Positions 26,621 to 40,570 are shown, counted from the first letter of the stretch. The stretch: 64,000 nucleotides of DNA from Plantago major (GCA_026545765.1 JAIFAC010000007.1:496001-560000); one strand, 5' to 3'. Numbers and translations: made by a program. Notes: generated by a model from the letters alone, not told the origin.

Positions 26621-28294
26621 AATACTAGGGGAACGATATAGAGCATATATTAAGTATGTACACACAATTAATTAGTAAAATAATTCCTACCAGAGCAAAG
26701 ATATTTCCTATAAGTAGTTTTCATTTAGGCCAACACTCTTTAGATACAGTATGGTTCTAACCTTTTTCCTTATGGGGCTAGCATGAAGTACCTACCAAAT
26801 TACTTGGACTTATCATAATCATACATGTTAGAAAGCGTGTACTTAATTATACCTATAATTTTTTATATAAACTAAAGGTAGAGTAAAGTATTTTAAGAGC
26901 ATGCTACATGAAATTGTATTACCACGAATAGGTTTAGAGTATAAAGGAGTAATTAAAAGAATCTACATGTTATCTCATTCTAGCTCACGACTTTTTATTT
27001 ATATTAGTTCTGGCACACACCCACGTTAAATATGTCTTTCTTTCTTTCTCTAGTTCCTCCTTGACTTGTTTACCTTAATAGATTAAGTCTTCCTTCTCCT
27101 AAAATTTCTGCATGCTTGAAATTACACCCCCTCGCTTAATTTTGGGTATACACTTTTTTTATTTCGTGGATAAAATATAAATTAAAATAAATAGTCATTT
27201 TCAAAAAGTAGAAATGGTGTAGGTGCTCTCGTAGATATAAAATTTGATAAAGAAAATGGCATAGTAGAAACTGTATAGTATTTACCAAGTGCACTTAAAG
27301 TAGAACATGAAGGTATTCTATTTATTGGTGATTTGTATTTTGTAAGCGTAGATCTCTTATTTATAACTAACCTATGGACTCCAAAAGCATTTCACGGCAA
27401 AAATTACCTTTTACTACCCCCTTTTATACTTTGTATATACATTTGTTGATTATTCCATTTTAGTATTATGCGTTGATAAGAACGATCCTCGTGTGTAAAG
27501 AGATTAAGTACACGTTTTTGTTTGTTAGATTATATAATTCAACACAAGGTTTTTACTTACGGGAATAGTATATAGATATAGTAGTTAAATCAAGCACAAG
27601 TCATAAAAAGTATTATATATAATTTAATTATACAAGGACGGGTTAAGAGGAATATACCATAACTACTATTTTTCGCAATAATAAAGCTTACACTTATAGG
27701 GTTGGAGCAAAAAAAAAATACTCATATCTTGAAGAAAGGCTGTAATTTATACTATTTCATTAGATCTTGACACGTAATTTTAAAGTACTGCTATTATAAA
27801 AGATTAGGATTTGGCATAGCTCATATTTATTATAATCTTTGCATGTAAAAAGTACTTGATTGAGGAAAGACAAACAACATTAATAATAAAAAATAAGAAT
27901 AATCTATGAGAAGTACTGCACCATTGCTATTACATACACGATATCTACACAATTGGTTTGGTTTACTATGCCTACAATACCTTATATTGTTACTTACTTA
28001 TATAATTTATCTTGTCTTATACATAACAGCTAACATACACCTAATCTATGAGTTATATATGCAAAATGCTAGAAAATGCAAGAAACGAACGATCATACAT
28101 TGAATTGAAGGCAATAATCACAAATTTTAGTAAGGAGGTAGATATATAAATAAGTGCTAGAAACAATAATTAATTATTTATTGTGGTAGGAAACTCTTGT
28201 AAGGAATTATTAGAAGAAGACAATACCGACAAAGTAACCACTTAACCATCTAGCATAGGAGGGACTACCAACATTACATAACGCCTATAGTATC

Positions 28295-28320
28295 TAATGT
28301 ATAAAGCTTAATGTATAAAG
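28295..28320. repeat. 12-bp duplication with period 14
   Basis: TAATGTATAAAG occurs at 28295-28306 and 28309-28320, separated by CT. Confidence 0.95.
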
Positions 28321-28400
28321 TACTTTCTTGTTGGATGGATTTATTTTTTTAAATAACTCATTGTTTTCACAGGGATTTCCCTTTAAATTAAACCTTTTAC

Positions 28401-28490
28401 AAGGATCTCGACGAAGGAGCTTGCCTAGTTTATTACAAGTTAACATGAGTCGCCGAAGGTCCATACGCTAGAGAACATTATGGTCTGACA
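28401..28490. other. Short G+C-elevated island inside type A DNA
   Basis: A hand count gives 40 G or C in these 90 bases (44 %), against about 25-30 % on both sides. CpG occurs at least five times. There is no long frame, tRNA-like box or repeat inside it. It could be a remnant of a less mutated sequence or a small insert. Confidence 0.4.
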
Positions 28491-29877
28491 ACATTGACAT
28501 TAGAACTTAAGGTAAATAGCACATTAAAGTAAAGAAACATACCAGAAAACTATATTTATTAAAATGAAAACATTCGTAACACATTTTATAGATAACCTAT
28601 CTTATAGCCTCTAGACAGTATGTATTACAATACAGTCGTAGTTTTTTTTATTTAATCTTCTTTACTTGTTATATTAAAAAGATAAATCCTGTAGCAATTA
28701 GTATACTCAGTTTGTAGGAGTAAAGTATTATACAGGTCTTAATCATGTACACTTTTTCATTTATGTAAGTAGTAGTTTTTCCTGCTTGATATAGGTTCTT
28801 AAGGTTTTATAAGTTAAACCAATCTACTTTATTGTTGTATGTAGTAAGTCTTTTTCTCATAAAGAATGTACTTATGTAATCCTATCTCTTTCATCACTAA
28901 TAAAATTACAACACTTAGGTGTCATCCATAAGTGCACGTTTACTATACTAAGCTCAAGGGATAATATAAGGAGTACTATTATAAATTATAGTAGAACAAG
29001 GAGAACTCGAAGACTAGGGTAGGCGAAGAATATTCATTCTAAAAGTTCCAAGTGAAAGGCTTTACTAGCATAACCTAGATTGGTATATAACTACATTCCT
29101 TTCTTAGAGCTTAGGCTAAACGGAGACTTTTTTATACGTGCATACTATATGTAAGAAATATACCTTTGTATAAGTATATAATATTACTATGTTGGTATGC
29201 ACATGTACTTGGTTAAATAAAAATATTAGTATAAGAGTTTAGAGCACTAATTTTGCTTAGTAAAAAAGACTAAGACACTAGGTTAGATACGTGGGAACAG
29301 AAACACATAGGAAACACAATGAATTTTATTATATTATGATGAAATATAAATATGTTTATATACCAACAATACTGCGATCACATAAAATATCTAATTATAC
29401 TTTTGAACTACCTGAACTATATACTTCTATAACTCTTATTATTACTTTTTATCTAACCTGTAGTATTCTCCCATATTGGTAAACACTTGCCTTATAGTAA
29501 TAAACTTATATGGTTTGGTGTACTTGACTTCTTTGTTTACTATACCTTTTGTACTATCATAGTACTATATAAACTATATAAAATAAGTGCCTACAAATTA
29601 TATGGTACCTAAATAGAGTATCCTTTACGTAATACATAAAGTATATAGTTATTGTGGTGTAAGCGTATACTTATATTCCCTTAAATTTATTTTTGAAATG
29701 TCTCTCCTAAAACAAGTCAGTCTTTGTTGTCGTTTTACTAATATAATTATATATTATATTATAAGCTAAAGGTACCTAATATCTGCAATGTATGTATTAT
29801 ATATACTTACTATTTCTGTACTTGTGTAGGTAGAATGTTTTTATCTTCTATTGTTCTTTTGTGCACACCTATGTTCT

Positions 29878-29901
29878 ATCTATATAAAATCTATATAAAA
29901 T
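29878..29901. repeat. 11-bp tandem duplication
   Basis: A perfect period of 11 (unit CTATATAAAAT) extends over 24 bases. Confidence 0.95.
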
Positions 29902-31237
29902 ATTTTCTCTAGGAAGTTCTCACATATGAGTATTGTATATAAACGGTAAACGTGGTTTCCAAGACTTGTATTTATAAATTTTTGTAAATATAGTAAAATA
30001 AATAAAATTAGAAAATAATCCAACAGTTGGAGTTAAAGACATACTTTTAGTATTAGGTTAAATCCATGTAGTACAGAGAATGAAAAAAGTATTACTAAAT
30101 TTCTCTCTATTTCTAAAACAAACAACTAAACCTAAATTAACTACTTACTGTTTTCCTCATAGTTTCTAATCAATCCAATCCTCTGTGGATCTATCGGATG
30201 AAAAAGAAAAGCTGCGTGTACAAATAAATAATATATGAATGAGCTTTGTTTTAGAAAATTCTACCTATTTATTATACTGATAATTAAAGAAAGAACTTTG
30301 CAATAAATATTTGACATCATCTCAGGACTAGGATTGGGTTTAAGAAAATGAAAAAGACTATATTTTCAATCAAAAACGTATATGTCCTCTAACAAGATAA
30401 TCTGTTGTAAGTAGTTAGTTATTTTCTTAATTCTTTTCTCTTGTATTTATTCAATTTGCTGCATTTCAACCCAAATACCATCTGAAGAAGAACTATTTCT
30501 TGCTCAACTCACTTAGATATTAGACACACCTCTGTAGATAAGATCCTTGCCTTTTGTATATTTAATAATGACTTCTTCTTGCTCCATATTCTATTATCTA
30601 TATAAATCTTAATTAATATCTTATCTACTGTTCTCTTTTCAGGAAAAAGATTTGAACACATTAAGGGTGACTGGTAACTCAGGTGCTGTCTAGTTGTTCA
30701 TAAACTATGACCTCATTGCGTATCTATTAATATTGCATTTTCGCATACCATACCCAATAAAGTTGTAGCCTTTGATATTCCTTTTGATAGAATAGAATTA
30801 GAAACACCGCTCGCAAAGATTCCACGATAAATATTAAGCTTATAAACAGAGTAGACACAGAAATTTGAAAAAGTAGAATTACCAAAAGCAATAAATACAA
30901 TTACTTACGACATAAATTGTTCTCCATTACATTATTTATTATTCTATAGTATATATACTGCCTTCTTTCACTTTCTCGTATCTAGCCTTTCTGAGAAAGA
31001 AATATTATTTTTTTTGAAAGAAACCTTGATAAATAATACAGTTACGGACGGAAAAGATATACTTAAACCTTATATTACCTTGCGCAGAACCAACAAGCTC
31101 ATCTAAACTAAAGAATACCTAGCAGAGAAAATACTCAGATCTGCGAGTAGGTTAGCGGGATATAAAATCGATTAGAAGAAAGAAATTTGTCTTATTAGTA
31201 CTCTGCTTACCTCGTATTAAATTAGGTCCTGGCGTGC

Positions 31238-31249
31238 ATCATGCATGAT
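31238..31249. other. 12-bp perfect palindrome
   Basis: ATCATGCATGAT reads the same on both strands. It is a possible cruciform or dimer-binding site, but nothing in the context tells which. Confidence 0.6.
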
Positions 31250-33086
31250 ATAAAGATAAGATAAAGAATAAAGATAAAGACCACCAAAATAAATATGGTA
31301 GAAGGGTATAACTAACTTTGGATTGATACGAAATGCAAAAAGGAGCCGTTCCTCCGGTAATGTATAAAAATGAAATAGAATAATTTGGAGAGTTTTTTTT
31401 TGTACCCTAATGCTAATGTATGGAGCATACTTGTATAGATTTATGTATTTTAATAGGCAGGCTTCTTAGATTCAATTTTAAATCCTAGTTGCAGGCATGG
31501 GGGGTCGTAGATAGACCTTTATATTTGGCTATTTTTGATTGGAAAAACTTGTATATTAATAAAGAATTCCATTGTATATTCTCTTTCTCTTTGCAGAAAT
31601 AACGTAACGAATTATATATAGGGTTCTAGAAATCCTTAAATAATATAAGTAAGTAATTATAAACAAGTATTGTACAAGTAAGTCAGTTTTTTTGAATTTT
31701 GAATATGGTATGAGTATATGAATAATAGTTTGAAAAATATTCCTCAATCAAGTACAAACAAACAAACTAAAAGGGTATGCTATGCCGAAAAGGTTTAAAC
31801 GCTTAATGAATGACGAACATTGCTTTCATCTAAACTAAATCCTTAAGAAGTTCGTAAATAAAGTAAAAAGATAATGTCTAAAAAAACAGTATAATTTTGT
31901 TTAGGTTACGAGTAACTTCGACTAAAAAAGATTGTTTTTCTTCGCCTTGTGCCGCTAAGGTGGAATGTAATTGTATGGTACTCTCTCTATTTGATTCTAT
32001 TTTTCTTTTTCTTCTTTAGAGAGAATATAATATAATAGAGAATATAATCTTATATTTATTAGACCTTAAATTCTGCTTTTAGATATGCTGAGTTACTATA
32101 TAAATGCTCTACTATAACTTTGTAAGGATCCGATCCTACTGTGTCTTAGATTTTAGAAGAAAAAATAAATGCATAATATTTATTTAATTAAATTAAGGCG
32201 CTTGGATTAGATACTTGACCCTTTTTTGGGGGGACTTCACTGAGATTTACTCCTACAAAATAGAAATACTCATTTATGATAATGGAGATATTTATACCAA
32301 CAAACTTTTATCTTTAAGGTCTTCCTTTTGTGAATAACCTTCGTAAAATGTTTAGAACCGTCCAATATGGAAAAAAAATTTCAATAATTAATAATTGTCT
32401 CTTCTTTTTCTTATGTATAAGCTTGAAGGGAAATATAGTCCTGTGTAGAAAATACGCTTGCCAGAGTAAGTATATAAAAGTAATATTTCAAGGGCTTACG
32501 AAACAGTAATAATCTTAGGTCTCCAAAAACGTGCCACAAGATAAAAAATAAAAAGAACAAGTGAAAAGTTGTCAAAGAAGTTATGGAGTGCGCTTCTCTA
32601 TCTTATGAAAGGCCTACTTAAATTCTTGTGAACTTCTAATAAATAAGTTGTAATTTGGTATGAAATTGAAAAGTTTCTCAAGAACCCGCACTTCCTTTAA
32701 GTATTACTCAGTAAAAGTAACCTTTCCGCACCTGCGAGGCCCACTCTTCTCTTCAAAGTAAAAAGATTCATTTACCTTTTCTATTTTCAGGTAAAGTGGA
32801 CATTTATACAAATTTACAAGAGAAGACACTAAGAAACCCCGGCATAAAAGTCCTAATTTGGTAAACTATGACATAACAATTAAACCAAAGGAACGGGATG
32901 GATGGAGTGAGTTGGTAAGGGGAATAATATAATCTAAGGGAAGCGTATACTACTATTTATTTTGTTTGGTTTCTTCAACACGGCGTTGGTGGACTGAGTT
33001 AAAGCTAAATATTGCTATATTATCCTTGCTTTGCTATCTTGCTTTATTTTTTTATTTATTAATATATTGTATTTATTTTTATTTAT

Positions 33087-33106
33087 ATTGCCAAAAATTG
33101 CCAAAA
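33087..33106. repeat. 10-bp perfect tandem duplication
   Basis: The unit ATTGCCAAAA is present twice in direct tandem. Confidence 0.95.
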
Positions 33107-34803
33107 TAATTACTCTGGTCTGGGCTGGGTATGATTGATTATTTCTTCGACTTGCATTATTTTTCCAACAAACAGCGCTTACGGGTTTTGTAGACAGAGA
33201 TCCTACAAGTATGCCTTGTTGTTTTCCATAATCTTCTCCCTTTTTATTTCTTATTAATTAGTTATTAGAAATTAGAAAGTGTCTTTTTCACTAATAGATC
33301 TTATAGAGTTAGCTATAATTTCCTTTGTAAGTAGTGTAAAATGCAGAATGAAAAATTGTAGTTGTAAACATGAAAGAAAAATTCATATGGAAAAGTTTAT
33401 AGAAACTGTTGTTGAAATCTCGTATTATGCATCTCTTTGATTTATTTGAGCAGGCAGTCCTGGATGGCTAATAGTATCGTTCTCATCAGAAAGAAATGAA
33501 ATGGAGTGATAATAAATAGAATCCTATTTCTGACTAGGCTAAAAGGACTTTTTAGAACTTTGTACCCAGTGGTTGTTTTTTCTACTCGTTATAGTAAGAA
33601 TTGTCCCTTTTTGCTTTTACAAATATCTTGGTGAATAGCGAGCGCTTACGTAACCTCATACATATCCACATAAAACTATGCACATAGTCATAGTAATATA
33701 GTAAGTAAATTATATAGACTTACCATATCAAAGGAAATCGGTAATTCTTTACTCTTTCTTTATCGCGAATACCTCCTTATTTACTTTTACTTAGGTAGTC
33801 TTTCTTTATGTGGGATCCTTTTTTGTCTAAGATAAAGACAGCCTAGCACTTTTAAAATGCTATTTAGAGAGTGTCGTCAACCAGTTATGGAATCTCTTTG
33901 TTACAATTAATTATTCCTCATAAACTACAAATGCTTTTCATCAGCCTACACAGTAAGAAGTTATCCAAACAAAAGTGTAAAAAATATCATGTATATAAAG
34001 ATATTGGCATTTCAATTCATTCACTCACCCATAAATACATGTGCATCTCACAGAGACTTCTTCATTAGCCGCGAAGAGGAGATACACAGGTCAACCAAAG
34101 AGCAAAAAGCAGAGAAATCGAATGCTTCCACAGTGCTATAGAATAAAAACTGGTTAATTCTTTACTCTCACAACTTCTACTTTGCCTATACTGGGTACTT
34201 CTAACTTTTAATTTACTATGAGTTATCTTTGTACAAATATATAGTATGCTTCTTGTTTTTGTTTCATCCTTTGCTTAAGGACATTCTAAATTTGGTTTAT
34301 AAAACTAGCTCTACTTTTTCTACTTTGATAGTTATGTTTTTACTTTTTCGACTTACGTACTTAGAAGAATCTCGGCATATAGTATTATAGAATTGGAGAT
34401 CGGTGGGAAGAAAACTAAGTATAATAGAAGAACAGCACATTAATGGGAGAGACTTCTTTTTTTATAGATATTTTCCAATACAAGCTCTAACAAATTAGGG
34501 TTATTCTATAATATATTCGTTAGTTTCTATTTTCTATTATCTCATTGCGGTGGTATTACTTTATCTACGTTATTCCCCCGTTACAGAAGCTATTACATGT
34601 TGTTAATTCTAATAGATCTTTGCCTTTGAGCTAATTATCATTCTCAAATAAATATAATATAGAATAATATTCCTAGAATCTCCCGTGTCAAGTTATAATG
34701 AACCATAATATATTAAATCTCACTCCCTTATTTACTATCCTACCTATTATCCTTGCATGATTTAAATATCCCTAGTCTTATCTTGTTTTGTTTAGTACAA
34801 AGG

Positions 34804-34811
<8 letters not shown>

Positions 34812-34835
<24 letters not shown>
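34812..34835. repeat. (AT)12 microsatellite
   Basis: Twelve uninterrupted AT units, with a shorter TA run just upstream at 34804-34810. Confidence 0.95.
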
Positions 34836-35404
34836 TATTATATAATCTCACTCCTCTACTATCAAGTCCGTTGCTGGTTATTTTTACTAAAAGTTCTATT
34901 TGTAAAGAGGATAGTGGGACAACTACGTGTAAATTTATCCATCCATACAGTAAGATATAGAAAAGAACTCACTCTATGTTCTAGGCCTAAATCTATACTT
35001 ACATTACTTAGAGATGAAAGATTCTATTATAACTGTACCTGTAGTTAAATAGTTGAGACTTTCTGTGTTGTTTTGTTTCCAATAACCAATTGTGTTATGT
35101 GATTCTAAAAATTTATATTTTTTGGACTTAGATAGATCTCTTAGTTTTTATTTTACAGCTCCAGGAACTCCTTCGTGTATGAAATATTATTTATGAATAT
35201 AGAATATATATGTGTGAATTGACAACGCGTATTATAACGAGCTATAGTTCCTTAATGATGTTCTGGAAGTTCCTTCTTGGCACATTACGGTGGTTTTTGT
35301 ACTTTCATTTACGCTTTCTCATGGACAATAATCTGTATTAGTCAAATCATAATAAAACTATGTCATGTCATCAAGAACTTCGCTCTAAACAAATTATGTA
35401 TGCT

Positions 35405-35420
35405 TATATATATATATATA
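35405..35420. repeat. (TA)8 microsatellite
   Basis: Eight uninterrupted TA units. Confidence 0.95.
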
Positions 35421-36960
35421 AAATAAATTTTAGCGATTATTGATTGAAACTGGTAATAGTTATTAAATTCCGAGAGGATAAGATAAGGCGAATAGTTTGG
35501 TTACTACGCACTTGTATATTTTGGTGTATCCCTTCCTTGACTGACTCATAGATATAGATAGGTAAGCTCATAAGACAATAAAATAAGGGACAAATACATT
35601 AACCTTTATATAGATAGTAATGTATATTGGAAACACTATTTATTAGGGTATATATTCCACTAAACGAATCATTACATTACACGAGTAAAGTATAATAAGT
35701 GTTGTATTCCAGGCTGTGTACGTACTCTACTCTCTGCACAACAGATGTTAGTTATGCCGGTATATAATAATCTATAATAAATGCTAGAAGAAATACCAGT
35801 TCTTAAAAATGAAATATAATGTCTTATTTACCAACAAACCCTACTGATGACGAAGCCTTTATTATATTTTTATATTCTATATTTCTATTTATTATTTTCT
35901 TCCTTTTTATAATATAATTTATAATATAAATTATTTATGTAAGATACAAACAATAAGTTCTCTTTAAAGGTAATGTAGGAACGAGACAAGCAACGCTGGC
36001 GGTGGTACTAGGTATAGATATGTGTAACCTCCTTACTTAGAGACGAAAGATATAATAACAGTCTTATCCCCTCCTTGTTTTATCTTTGCTTTTCTCTGAA
36101 CTTAATTTGATTTCGAACCTAAGACATAATATTTGGTACAAGTCCTTTTGGTTATCTTTTCTAAATGTTATATATTCTCGTGCATTACTTTGATATAGAT
36201 CTTGATACTGCACTGATTGACCACACAGCCTTTTGTTTTTGGACAATGACAGGATCTAGCATAAGAAGATACTGCATATGAGAAATATAGAATAAAGAAC
36301 TAACCTAAAAATCTTGAGTATTTACTTCCTAATCTATATCTATAAAATTAGTGCTAATCTTAATCTTTGATATTCGGCATTCTAGAAAGAGATTAGATAT
36401 CTCACACACAGTCTTCTTTACTTAGATACTTAAAGTTGATATTAGTACATGAGATCCATCTCCCCGCCAAAAAAAGGGTTCTGATTTTTTGTCAACTTAA
36501 TTTACAAGATAAAGGATCGACTATGCAGATCGTATAGAACCAGAGAAGAAATATGCCTATACTCAAAAAAGTACTACGCATTAATTAAGAAAAATTAGAA
36601 CTCTACTGAAGGCAACTCAACAGAAACAGATGGATTACTTGAGTCAAGAAGAAACTTGTAGATAAAAGAAACCAATCAGCATACTATAAATAAAATTTCT
36701 AATGATAATAGCCAGAAACACTTATTGTAGATTGTTGTCCAAAGCTAAACTTTAATTTCCTACTTTCTTCTGTGTCACTGCCTACTAAAGCGCTTAATCA
36801 ACGGTCTAAATAATGGCATGGTACAGATATTACAAAGGAACTGACAGTACGCAAAAGCCAAATAATTCCTATTCTTTTGATGAACGAACTCCAAATAATA
36901 AAATAATTATATAAAGTAATAATTAATAAGGAAAGTCGGAATAACCCATACAACTAAATT

Positions 36961-36974
36961 CACACACACACACA
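36961..36974. repeat. (CA)7 microsatellite
   Basis: Seven uninterrupted CA units, the only CA array of this length I noticed. Confidence 0.95.
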
Positions 36975-38644
36975 AGTGAAGTCATTGAAAGGAAAAAGTA
37001 CCAAACTAACCACACAAAGAGAGCGTAGAAACGAAATATGGAACTTCTCACCGAGGCATAGATGTCTATTTCAGAGAAAAGTTTGGACTTAGTTTTGTTA
37101 CACAACTACCAGGGCTTACTTTTTATGTAACAGTGCATCTCTTTTGTACGATGGTGATATGGTCAGGAATACTTCATTAGTATACCTAAGTATAGTATAG
37201 AGAGGTTCTTATTTAAGGTCTTTCTCTATTGCTTTATCTCTTGTAAGAATAAGAAAATTGATCCGTAAGATGCGTGCAGTAGAATTATGTATTCGCATCT
37301 ATTTTTAGTACCAATTCCAATTAAAGATAATATAGTAGTAATTAAAGAACACCTATAAGGTCCACTCGCTACAACACAGCGAAGGGCATGCATTTTTCCA
37401 ACCCCGATACTATATGTAAGAAGAAAATAGCTTGATTTTATTAGAGTAGATATAGATAAGGGCGCATTGTATACAGAAAATATCGAAGAAAGTGCTCCAT
37501 TTCATTTGGTGAGATATAATGATTTGACCTGTATTTATCAAATTCTTTACTTTAACGCTTGCTTTATGGAAGTTTTAAGTTCGGAAGTAGAGAAGACTTG
37601 CTTTGAACTGGCACAACTTTCAATTTTGTTGTATTTTTTCCTTCTATATTTTATGATGATAAATGAATTAACTTTGCCTCGACTGCATCTCTATATTCAT
37701 CTCCATTCAAATATCCCCGCAGTGTAGTATCCTTTCTTTTATTTGTGTATTTGTTTCTATTTTTCTATCTAGTTTGATCTGACGCCTGGGATTATATAAA
37801 TTTTATGTAGCAACATTACTTCCGACAAGATAGTTTATTATTCTCGATAGTGTCTTATAAGCGAAAAGTTTTTTCATAATATGGCAATACATGCGGTGTA
37901 ATAGAACTTTTTCCCTTTCTGATGATTCGAGAGCATTATCTCTTTCATAATAAACGGCAGAATTTAAACTGCACTGGTATTGTTCCCAAACCCGGACTTT
38001 TTTTTTACATGTATTACAGTTATTGGATCCATAGGGCTTTCTCTACTTATCAATCTCACAGAAAGAAAGGAGTAACTACAAATAGAATAGAAACCTTCTT
38101 CTAAGAAATATGTTTATTATCGTAGAATTGTGTAATTTTTACTTTTTATACGTTTCGTCTTGGATTGGAGTATTCACAAGATTCCGCTTTTCAAAGGATG
38201 TAATGTATATCTTTCTTTATTAAATAAGGGATTCCGCTAGTAGGGAGATTCATTCTATAACAACCTAACTAAACCTAGAGAACTTTAATTGTTTTGTTAC
38301 AGTGTATGCCTTGTTTCTAGAATATGTTAAAGGGTGGGTTTCTTTTTTTAACCGCGACACAAGTGCAAAAAAAAGAGGGCTAAAAACGCGCGTAGGTTTT
38401 AGAGTCTATCAGCGATAAGTTAAACAAAACATGATGAACGATAAGGAAGTCCAATTTTTAATAACTCGGTAATGAACCTACTTCTAAGGAAGAAGGCGGT
38501 CTAATTATGTTGCAGCTGCTTTCATCTTTGTATAGAGTTTTTTCTTTTCGTTCCTTGCAGTATTGTAGTGTAGTTAATATCTCCACTCTACTCTTTCATT
38601 TCTAGATTATGTTATGTATAGAATCTTTGTATAATCTACCTTTG

Positions 38645-38775
38645 TAATTAACAAATTTTATTCACAAGAACCTTAGTTCTGGGTATAGATAGCATGCATG
38701 TGCATGCATCGAGGCACACTCTTTTTGGAAGTTCTCGTTTAGTTCGATAATCAAGGATTGGTATTGTTTGCTTAG
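38645..38775 (+). repeat. Diverged dispersed repeat, copy 1
   Basis: It shares four collinear blocks with 40237-40364: a 17-bp identity at 38645-38661, CACACTCTTTT around 38715, GATAATCA at 38746-38753, and ATTGGT followed by TTGTTT and CTTAG at 38757-38775. Spacing between blocks differs by only a few bases, except where copy 1 carries its own 10-bp duplication at 38692-38710. Similarity may continue weakly to about 38820. The nature of the element is unknown; no terminal repeats or frame are visible. Confidence 0.6.
38692..38710. repeat. 10-bp duplication of a GCATGC-rich unit
   Basis: GCATGCATGT at 38692-38701 is followed by GCATGCATC. Each half contains the GCATGC and ATGCAT palindromes. 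It lies inside repeat copy 1, and the matching site of copy 2 has only one such stretch, so it arose after the two copies separated. Confidence 0.85.
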
Positions 38776-40236
38776 ATTTATATTCTAACATTTTTGGGAT
38801 ATAATAGTTTATAGATTATTATTTATTTATATTATAGATATAGATAGGCCTTTACCTATGAGTCTCAATAACTCTTCTAATAAATTCTAAGAAAACGGGT
38901 GAGTAATAATATAATATCGCTAACAAGGTAAAACTTAGGACATCTCTATCGGTTTTCACACTTACAATGTAGGCCAGACAGAGACTGTAGCATAATATAG
39001 TCATTTCTTTAATATGCTGTGTCTGTAGTTGTATAGTACAAAATACAAAACAATCCTTTTTCCTTTCCGTTTCTACATTTATGGTATAGAATTTCTGAAT
39101 CAGTAAACTTGCCTATTTCAATTAATGCTTGGGAGAGAGGGTCTAAGAATTCTTATTAGTGCCATAAGTCATCTGATTCGATAACTAGTATCGTTTTTTA
39201 GTTTACAAACCCCGTTTTTTGGAATAGAACCTCTTAAAAGTGCCAATAAGTATATAGTACTCTGCATGCAAGACACCTCCTGTCAACATTTTCTCAATGC
39301 TTTGAGCCAAAATTACATATATCATAGAACATTTCGAAAAGAGTCTTCCTTCAGCTATCAGAGGCGTAAGCCTGTCTTTTAGGTATTAGATTATAAATAA
39401 GAATAAGGTGACTTGCATTTTATCTTTTTTTCTAAGAACAAGGAATGAATATTCAAGATAAAGGCCTAATTCTACTATTTCTCCTGTAAGGGCGAATCCA
39501 AGACCTCTTTTTTTTGCAATCGATTGAGATGTAAATCGTTGGTTAAATAAAGCTTCTATTGAGTGTTTCTTTCCAGCTTTTCCTGTCTTTTAGATTTCCA
39601 ATTTCGTTTCTGGTACTCTAATAATTAATAATTCTCTTATTGAATTTCTCTATCTACTTTTTTCTTTTCATCAATATCGAATTCTGAATGAAAAGAAAGG
39701 AGGAACAAACAATTAATTAATTAATTTCACATACCATACAAGACAAGTAGAATAGAGAAAAACTACTGCGGGCTTACTACTACATACACGTATTGCAACG
39801 TATAGATAAATACCAACCTTATGCCTGACTTTTAGGCGTAAACATATAATTATTAGTCTAAACATATGCCGCACTTAATTATAAATAATTATAAAACTAA
39901 TCGAAACTATATATAACCTTTATCTTGTTCCAAATACGGACTTTATTCCGAACATAGACAAACCCTAAAAATTACCCGCTGACTGATACTTTAATTATTT
40001 GGTTTGGGCTCAATAAAGGAAAACTTGCTTCTAATAAATTATAAGAGATACTTAGTGAAGAGTGGCTTAGTAAGAACTACTCTTTGTGGAGCAGAAGTAA
40101 AGAATTAGACCCAACGTCAAATAATATAATAAAATATCGGATCAGTAAATAGAATGTTTCTTTACTTTAATTACAAACTAAGAATGCGATTTACAAGGAT
40201 TGCTTAATTTTAGTCAGTCTATCTTTCTTTACACAA

Positions 40237-40364
40237 TAATTAACAAATTTTATGCATAAAAATCATAGTAGTGGTAAGTATATGCACCATGACACACTCT
40301 TTTAAGAAGTTTTTATTTATTTAGTATGATAATCAATAATAATAATTGGTGTTGTTTTCCTTAG
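40237..40364 (+). repeat. Diverged dispersed repeat, copy 2
   Basis: Same orientation as copy 1, about 1.6 kb downstream. Matching blocks lie at 40237-40253, around 40293-40302, at 40328-40335 and at 40345-40364. By eye overall identity is roughly two thirds, so the duplication is old. Confidence 0.6.
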
Positions 40365-40570
40365 TGTATAAATTAGAGTTTTGGATTTGTATTAATTTGG
40401 GGCGATCGGTCTTTAGACACTCGTGCATGCATCATACGCGTTTCACCTTTCCTTTTCTATTTGCTGCCATGTTACTTTACCTTGCTTCGTGTAAATCCAT
40501 AATAGGTGTATTACCCCTTAACTTCTATCTTTATGTTTTACAAATAAATAAAATAATTAGAGGGATGCTT

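Larger units (their letters stand above)
26621..30000. other. Gene-free type A block with a small G+C island
   Basis: TpA-rich words resume at about 26620. A short (CTTT)3 tract lies at 27036-27047, and tandem duplications at 28295-28320 and 29878-29901. The stretch 28401-28490 is distinctly G+C-richer and is listed separately. All open frames are 65 codons or shorter and none looks coding. Confidence 0.5.
30001..34640. other. Gene-free type B block
   Basis: Type B composition, with a brief A-like stretch near 33660-33800. Contents are a perfect 12-bp palindrome (31238-31249), G6 runs at 31499-31504 and 32228-32233 (the second directly after T6), and a 10-bp duplication (33087-33106). A purine-rich, G-rich stretch lies at about 32890-32925. 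No coding or RNA gene is supported. Confidence 0.5.
34641..36030. other. Gene-free type A block
   Basis: TpA-rich segment with the longest dinucleotide tract of the window (34812-34835) and a (TA)8 tract (35405-35420). The 86-codon frame over 34788-35048 begins at TTG and includes the TA tract, so it is a repeat artefact rather than a gene. Confidence 0.5.
36031..40570. other. Gene-free type B block carrying a diverged direct repeat
   Basis: Type B composition with an A-like stretch near 38820-39000. It holds a (CA)7 tract and the two copies of the ~130-bp repeat described below. Frames of up to 86 codons (37467-37727, TTG start) show no domain or compositional sign of coding. No RNA gene was seen. 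Confidence 0.5.

Noticed and set aside
4504..32233. Short G or C runs (six G near 4504, seven C at 11024-11030, six G at 31499-31504 and 32228-32233) as quadruplex or switch signals
   Set aside because: Each is isolated; four neighbouring G-runs would be needed and none has them.
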